Origin: Catenaria anguillulae PL171
Taxonomy: Eukaryota > Blastocladiomycota > Blastocladiomycetes > Blastocladiales > Catenariaceae
Direction: 5' to 3'
DNA length: 43,820 bases
Assembly: GCA_002102555.1 (NCBI GenBank)
Contig: MCFL01000200.1
Span: 1 to 43,820, forward strand
The number at the start of each line of letters is the position of its first letter. Position 1 is the first letter of the stretch. Shown in pieces: positions 39,978 to 43,820 of the stretch. The translations under genes and the position numbers were made by a program. A model generated the notes under the pieces. It did no database searches, was not told the origin of the DNA, and saw only the letters and a list, made by a program, of their open reading frames with translations.

Positions 39978-42611
39978 ATCTAAGAGCCAAATGTCCCCCG
40001 TCACATCATGTTTCGCAGCCATTCGTTCGCCAAGGACACACAGCAGACCCAATAGTTGAACAACCCTTTCATGCACTTCTGGACATTATCTCTACTCTCG
40101 ATCAGTGCGAGTTGGCTCCTGCGAGCAGCCGCGGACTCGAGCACGCTTGTGTTCTCTCATTTGTAATCTCACCGCTCTTCTGGTTCTCTGGTGACAACTA
40201 TTTATACGTGACTGGGAAAAGGCAAAGAACTGGTTGTATACACACACCTCATCAACGAGCAGCATCCACTTTGCCGGACAGCGCGTTTACTCCACCTTGA
40301 TCCTGGCAAGCCGCTTCTCATCCACCAATCCAGATTTGGCCCACCATGATTTCACACATCTCGGCACTTTTTCGTCGCCGTTGAGTATCGACGACGGGCA
40401 TTCAATGGTTAATCCAGAGGCCACCTTGAACCACTCAAGCACATCACACTTCCCACGCCGACTTGCCACTTCAAGGCACCGAGGAAGACTCTCATTCGTC
40501 AACTCCTCCAATTCCTCGGCTTTACAGTGCCGCCGCCAATAATCCAGAATGGGGACACATGCAACGAGCTCGTCAATCACGTTTCCAGGGTCGAGTAACT
40601 CAAAAGAAGGGTTTTTCAGTAGGTTCTTGAAGAGATGTGCTTGAATTGGGTTGACAAACGGCCCTCGATTCACGGGCATACGAGTGCATACTTGTGGCAA
40701 ATTGGCATACCACCACAGAAGCGATTTGCCGTGGTTATCAATGTCGTACCAGTAGTGTGCATACATGTTGCCCTGTGTTGCCTCATCTGGGAACTCGTTG
40801 CTCGACCATGCCTTGGCAAAGTCCTGCTCGGATGCACGGGTAGAGTGCAACAACCAATCAAGAATGTCAATTCGGCCATGAACGCTCGCGTTGTGGATGC
40901 ACTTGACGAGATCCACAGGCTGGCCCGCATCATACCATGCTTTGAGCGAAGCCAACATGGAGTCTGATGTCTCACCTCTGCTTTGCTCACAAGCATACAA
41001 GTAGGGTTGCCCATGATGCAAGTCGTACACGTCCTTGAGCCAGTCAGCCTTTTGCATCCACCATTCAATCACACCAACCCGACCTTCGGAAAACACTCGC
41101 CAGAACATGATCCGGATCGATGGCGTTGTCGCGGTGTCCGACACAATCTTTGGAATGCGTTCTGCCAGCCAATCCAATACATGGACATTGCCCGCCTCAC
41201 TTGCCGACCCAAAACTCCCACTCCAATCTTCCATGGTCATGTCTGTTGCAAACCCATTTGTAAACATCCATTCCAGAACATCGAGGCGCCCGTAGTATGC
41301 GGCCGAGCCAAAGACTTTGTCCCGCTTGTTATCGCCGGGAGCTGGGAACTGGAATCCATTTGCGAGCAGCCAGTCTAGAATATCGACACCTACTTTACCG
41401 CATCCTTGCGAAATATCGTATGGATCATATCCAAAATACCATCCCTGCATGTCTGGAATGGACGGGTCCACATTGGCATGAATCCACTTGAGCAGCTCCA
41501 GCTTGCCAGATCCCAACGATGACTGCACAAGTTGGTTGCGCGATCCCAACAGGTACCCACGGCTGTGAAGCTCTTTGACAAGCTCCAGTTGGCCCTTTTC
41601 GCAAGCTTTTCGAGAAAAAACACTGTTGCTCTGAGCGAAACGCAACAAACCAAACGCATGCAACCAATCGCCGCTCGGCCCATTACACACGGCGTTGTAG
41701 CACATGGATCGGAATTCCGAGCAGTGACTGGCACTCGCCTCGCCTTCAAGCACACTTTGCTCGATCCCATGCTGCAATGCCTCCATTGCGTTGGGTTGTG
41801 TCTTGCACCAGTCCAATACGGCGGCCTGGGCGTGGTAGAATGCGGTTGAAAACAATTCGATCCAATCCATCTTTGCACCCATCACGCCCGCCTTCAGCCT
41901 TGTCACCCACCAGTCCATTACGTGCACATGTCCACGCCGGGCAGCGGCAAGAACCGCTTTGGCGCTGGCCGACTCGATACGAACTGCACCGACATTCTCG
42001 AGCAACCAGTCAAGAAGATCCACTCGACCCTCATGTGAAGCATTCACGGCAACCAGTGCAAATGTGCTGGGATCGTCGCCTTCCTCCAGCTCCAAGTATG
42101 GATACCCACGAGCTTTCCACCACTCCAACCACACGTGATCCTTTCGCTCGCAGAACGCCTCCATCAAGAAACAGTCACGCCAGTCCCAATCTACGAACAA
42201 TACAGTTGGCCGATTCAGCCACCATTCAAGGACATCCGTGGATCCGCATTTCAGCGCAAACGTGAGCACGTTTTGCGGATCGTAATTGAGTGGCCGCCCC
42301 GCCGGCTGCTTGCTCCACTGTAACATGAATTCGAGCAAGGCAATGTCGCCGAGGCGGGTTGCCGAGTTCATGTCAACTTGTGGCATCAGCATGAGTGCGG
42401 CTTTGGTCGCGAGCGGTGCATGGGTGCGTGAGAGAACGTTGAGAGGTTGGGCGATGGCCGCGGGTTGCCAAAGTGAGGAAGCGGCGACGAGGTGGACGCA
42501 GATGGTGATGATGGGTTCGGCGAGCTCCACTGGCACGGTAAGCGGCGGCGTCGGCGGGCTGGCCGTGGTGGCGAGCGCACAGCGTTGAGGATTCATTGAG
42601 GCTGCATTCAT
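39513..42611 (-). repeat. right arm of the inverted B-J duplication
   Basis: Reverse-oriented counterpart of 15132-18215, covering the 3' two thirds of the Sec63-like gene, the convergent spacer (39978-40286) and B3. Similarity is patchy inside B3, where some segments are closer to B2 or unique. The J gene is complete on this side, so this arm is probably nearer the ancestral layout. Confidence 0.85.
40287..42611 (-). CDS. Trp-rich ankyrin-like repeat protein B3 (intact, mosaic)
   Basis: Open frame of 774 aa without introns, start ATG at 42611. The first 65-70 residues (MNAASMNPQRCALATT, VELAEPIITICVHLVAAS, QPLNVLSRTHAPL) match B2; from AALMLMPQVDMNSATRLGD the sequence matches B1, with some diverged patches (WLHAFGLLRFAQSNSVF; the segment around IVSDTATTPSIRI). 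Repeat units carry VLEWWLN, LLDWLLEN, VMDWWVT, VLDWCKTQ, LLKWIHAN and similar. The C-terminal signature is RMPVNRGPFVNPIQAH, and the protein ends SWWAKSGLVDEKRLARIKVE. Its promoter is also B2-like. The pattern indicates gene conversion or recombination between family members. It is a likely protein-binding scaffold of unknown partner, convergent with the Sec63-like gene at 39258-39977. Confidence 0.88.
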   Translation of the reverse strand: MNAASMNPQRCALATTASPPTPPLTVPVELAEPIITICVHLVAASSLWQPAAIAQPLNVLSRTHAPLATKAALMLMPQVDMNSATRLGDIALLEFMLQWSKQPAGRPLNYDPQNVLTFALKCGSTDVLEWWLNRPTVLFVDWDWRDCFLMEAFCERKDHVWLEWWKARGYPYLELEEGDDPSTFALVAVNASHEGRVDLLDWLLENVGAVRIESASAKAVLAAARRGHVHVMDWWVTRLKAGVMGAKMDWIELFSTAFYHAQAAVLDWCKTQPNAMEALQHGIEQSVLEGEASASHCSEFRSMCYNAVCNGPSGDWLHAFGLLRFAQSNSVFSRKACEKGQLELVKELHSRGYLLGSRNQLVQSSLGSGKLELLKWIHANVDPSIPDMQGWYFGYDPYDISQGCGKVGVDILDWLLANGFQFPAPGDNKRDKVFGSAAYYGRLDVLEWMFTNGFATDMTMEDWSGSFGSASEAGNVHVLDWLAERIPKIVSDTATTPSIRIMFWRVFSEGRVGVIEWWMQKADWLKDVYDLHHGQPYLYACEQSRGETSDSMLASLKAWYDAGQPVDLVKCIHNASVHGRIDILDWLLHSTRASEQDFAKAWSSNEFPDEATQGNMYAHYWYDIDNHGKSLLWWYANLPQVCTRMPVNRGPFVNPIQAHLFKNLLKNPSFELLDPGNVIDELVACVPILDYWRRHCKAEELEELTNESLPRCLEVASRRGKCDVLEWFKVASGLTIECPSSILNGDEKVPRCVKSWWAKSGLVDEKRLARIKVE

Positions 42612-43005
42612 GTCTAGTTATTGCATGGGCAGCCTGAGGAGAAAGTCTGTGCACGGCCTGCTTCAAAGAGATTGATCCCGTCCTGAGTTTATGTTTGTTT
42701 GGAATCCAAGTCATTCCCACGGCGGCAACTTCAACTTGAATCGTTGACAGGGACGGATCGACGGTCCTTTCGCTTTGAACCCGAGTCGGCGGCTACAGCT
42801 CTCGCTGGCGGAACTCGAACATTTTGCATTCGATTCTGCATGCCTATCTCACAAGCATTGAGAAGAAGGTTTCCTTCAACCTTGAACCTTGCCATATGTC
42901 ATGAAATTGTACGATACCGTCGTCTTTCCCACACCTCATTCTTGCTCATCAGTTCAACGCGACGTCAATGCGGCATGAACGAACAAAGAAAGGAAAAGCA
43001 TGGAA
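42612..43005 (-). promoter_or_regulatory. conserved upstream region of B3
   Basis: Reverse complement closely follows the B2 upstream region (19078-19493), including GATGAGCAAGAATGAGG, a GGCGGAACTCGAAC counterpart and the leader ending GCCCATGCAATAACTAGAC before the ATG. Together with the N-terminus it marks the B2-like part of the B3 mosaic. Confidence 0.6.
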
Positions 43006-43072
43006 CCGTTGTGTGATAAGGAAACCGTATGTGTTAAATGCAATACACAAGAAATGAAAAACCAACACTGCT

Positions 43073-43820
43073 CTACCGGACCTGAATTCTAGCAATGTCG
43101 GACTCGTCAACCAATCCCGACTTTGCCCACACTCCTTTTGCACGCCAACGGACCCTTGTCTCACCAGTCAAGATGGCCTCTGGGCACTTCATTTCCAGCC
43201 CCGATTCCTTCCACCAGTCAAGGATATGGCGGTCCCCATGCTGGCTGGCCTCGGCCAAGCACTGATCCGCATTTTCCTCCAACTCGGCCACTCTGTCCGT
43301 CATTTTGCAGTACTCGAGCAACACAACCTGCCCGCCGTAGAATCTTTAATGCAGACAATGGCCCGAGGAGTTGAAACGACGTATTCCCAAGCATGTGCTG
43401 GAGAAATGAGCATGAATCGGGTTGTAATTACGGCCCACGATTGATTGGCAATGCAGCAATGTGAGGCAACTTTGCTCGCACCACACAAGCGTGCCACCAT
43501 GGTTAAATATGTCGTAACCGTAATGAGCTTGTAGAGCAGCAAGGTCCTCTTCATGAGGAAGCTCGTTGCTTGACCACGCCTTGATGAAATCCGCCTCAGA
43601 TACCCGAGTCGGGTGCAGCAACCAATCAAGCACATCGATTCGCCCTTCAGTGCTGGCTTCTTGGATGCATTCAGCATATTCCACCTCGTACCCGGCATTA
43701 ACCCACACTTTGAGCGCCGCCAACTTGGACGGCACACGGATTCGTAATTTGAATCGCACGCATTCAAGTAAGGAAGGCCATCATTCAAGTCATATGCATC
43801 TTTGAGCCATCCAGACTTGT
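43073..43820 (-). pseudogene. ankyrin-like type A copy A4, frameshifted and cut by the window edge
   Basis: The 3' third of a type A gene. The frame from about 43759 encodes LAALKVWVNAGYEVEYAECIQEAS and IDVLDWLLHPTRVSEADF, then loses the frame in the PVNRGPY region near 43480-43420. Another frame (43324-43073) carries the end: ASQHGDRHILDWW, MKCPEAILTGETRVRWRAK and AKSGLVDESD, stopping at 43073. At least two frame breaks are visible. Its last part is the closest relative of A2 and shows what A2 lost after its stop codons. It lies directly upstream of B3 in the same direction, repeating the A-then-B order. The 5' part lies beyond position 43820. Confidence 0.8.

Overview
The window is nuclear DNA of a eukaryote, most probably a zoosporic fungus. 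Genes carry small GT-AG introns (about 60-100 nt) and use C/G-ending codons in a GC-rich background. Content includes a fungalysin (M36) metallopeptidase, a Y14/RBM8A exon-junction protein, a CLC transporter with CBS domains, a GRDP/DUF1399 protein and a large family of Trp-rich ankyrin-like proteins. A Blastocladiomycota-type fungus (Catenaria/Allomyces relatives) fits, but that placement is inference. I see no tRNA, rRNA, CRISPR array or clear transposon.

Layout. 1-770: left edge with a possible exon of a minus-strand gene. 771-3485 (-): RS-domain protein with dsRBD-like half motifs. 3839-6083: broken ankyrin-like copy A1. 6293-8534: broken F-box/LRR-like gene. 9093-9926 (-): GRDP protein with a SUMO-like tail, divergent from a two-domain AAA+ ATPase (10180-12249). 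12483-21971: ankyrin-like cluster A2 (nonsense-truncated), B1 (intact), antisense 3' half of a Sec63-like gene (J'), A3 (cut off), B2 (intact). 22146-26552 (-): six-exon CLC gene. 27457-29878: one spliced gene that appears to join a DMT-like membrane transporter to a Golgi-type glycosyltransferase. 30071-32704: decayed paralogue of the RS gene. 32931-33383 (-): ubiquitin-like protein ending in Gly-Gly-Arg. 34068-36231 (-): fungalysin. 37010-37666 (-): Y14. 38504-38839: small membrane protein. 39258-39977: full-length Sec63-like J protein. 40287-42611 (-): ankyrin-like B3. 43073-43820 (-): broken A4, running off the edge.

The most striking structure is the A-B-J module. Type A lies directly upstream of type B three times (A2-B1, A3-B2, A4-B3), and B faces a Sec63-like gene twice. 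A block of about 3.1 kb (B plus J) is present as an inverted pair (15132-18215 and 39513-42611). All three B genes are open; all four A copies are broken, truncated or partial. B3 is a mosaic, with a promoter and N-terminus like B2 and a body like B1. The J' copy lost its 5' half, but the junction supplies an in-frame ATG. This looks like a fast-evolving host gene family reshaped by inverted duplication and gene conversion.

Other points of interest are the transporter-glycosyltransferase fusion, two separate ubiquitin/SUMO-fold proteins, a CLC with an altered gating motif, and a J-domain protein without HPD.
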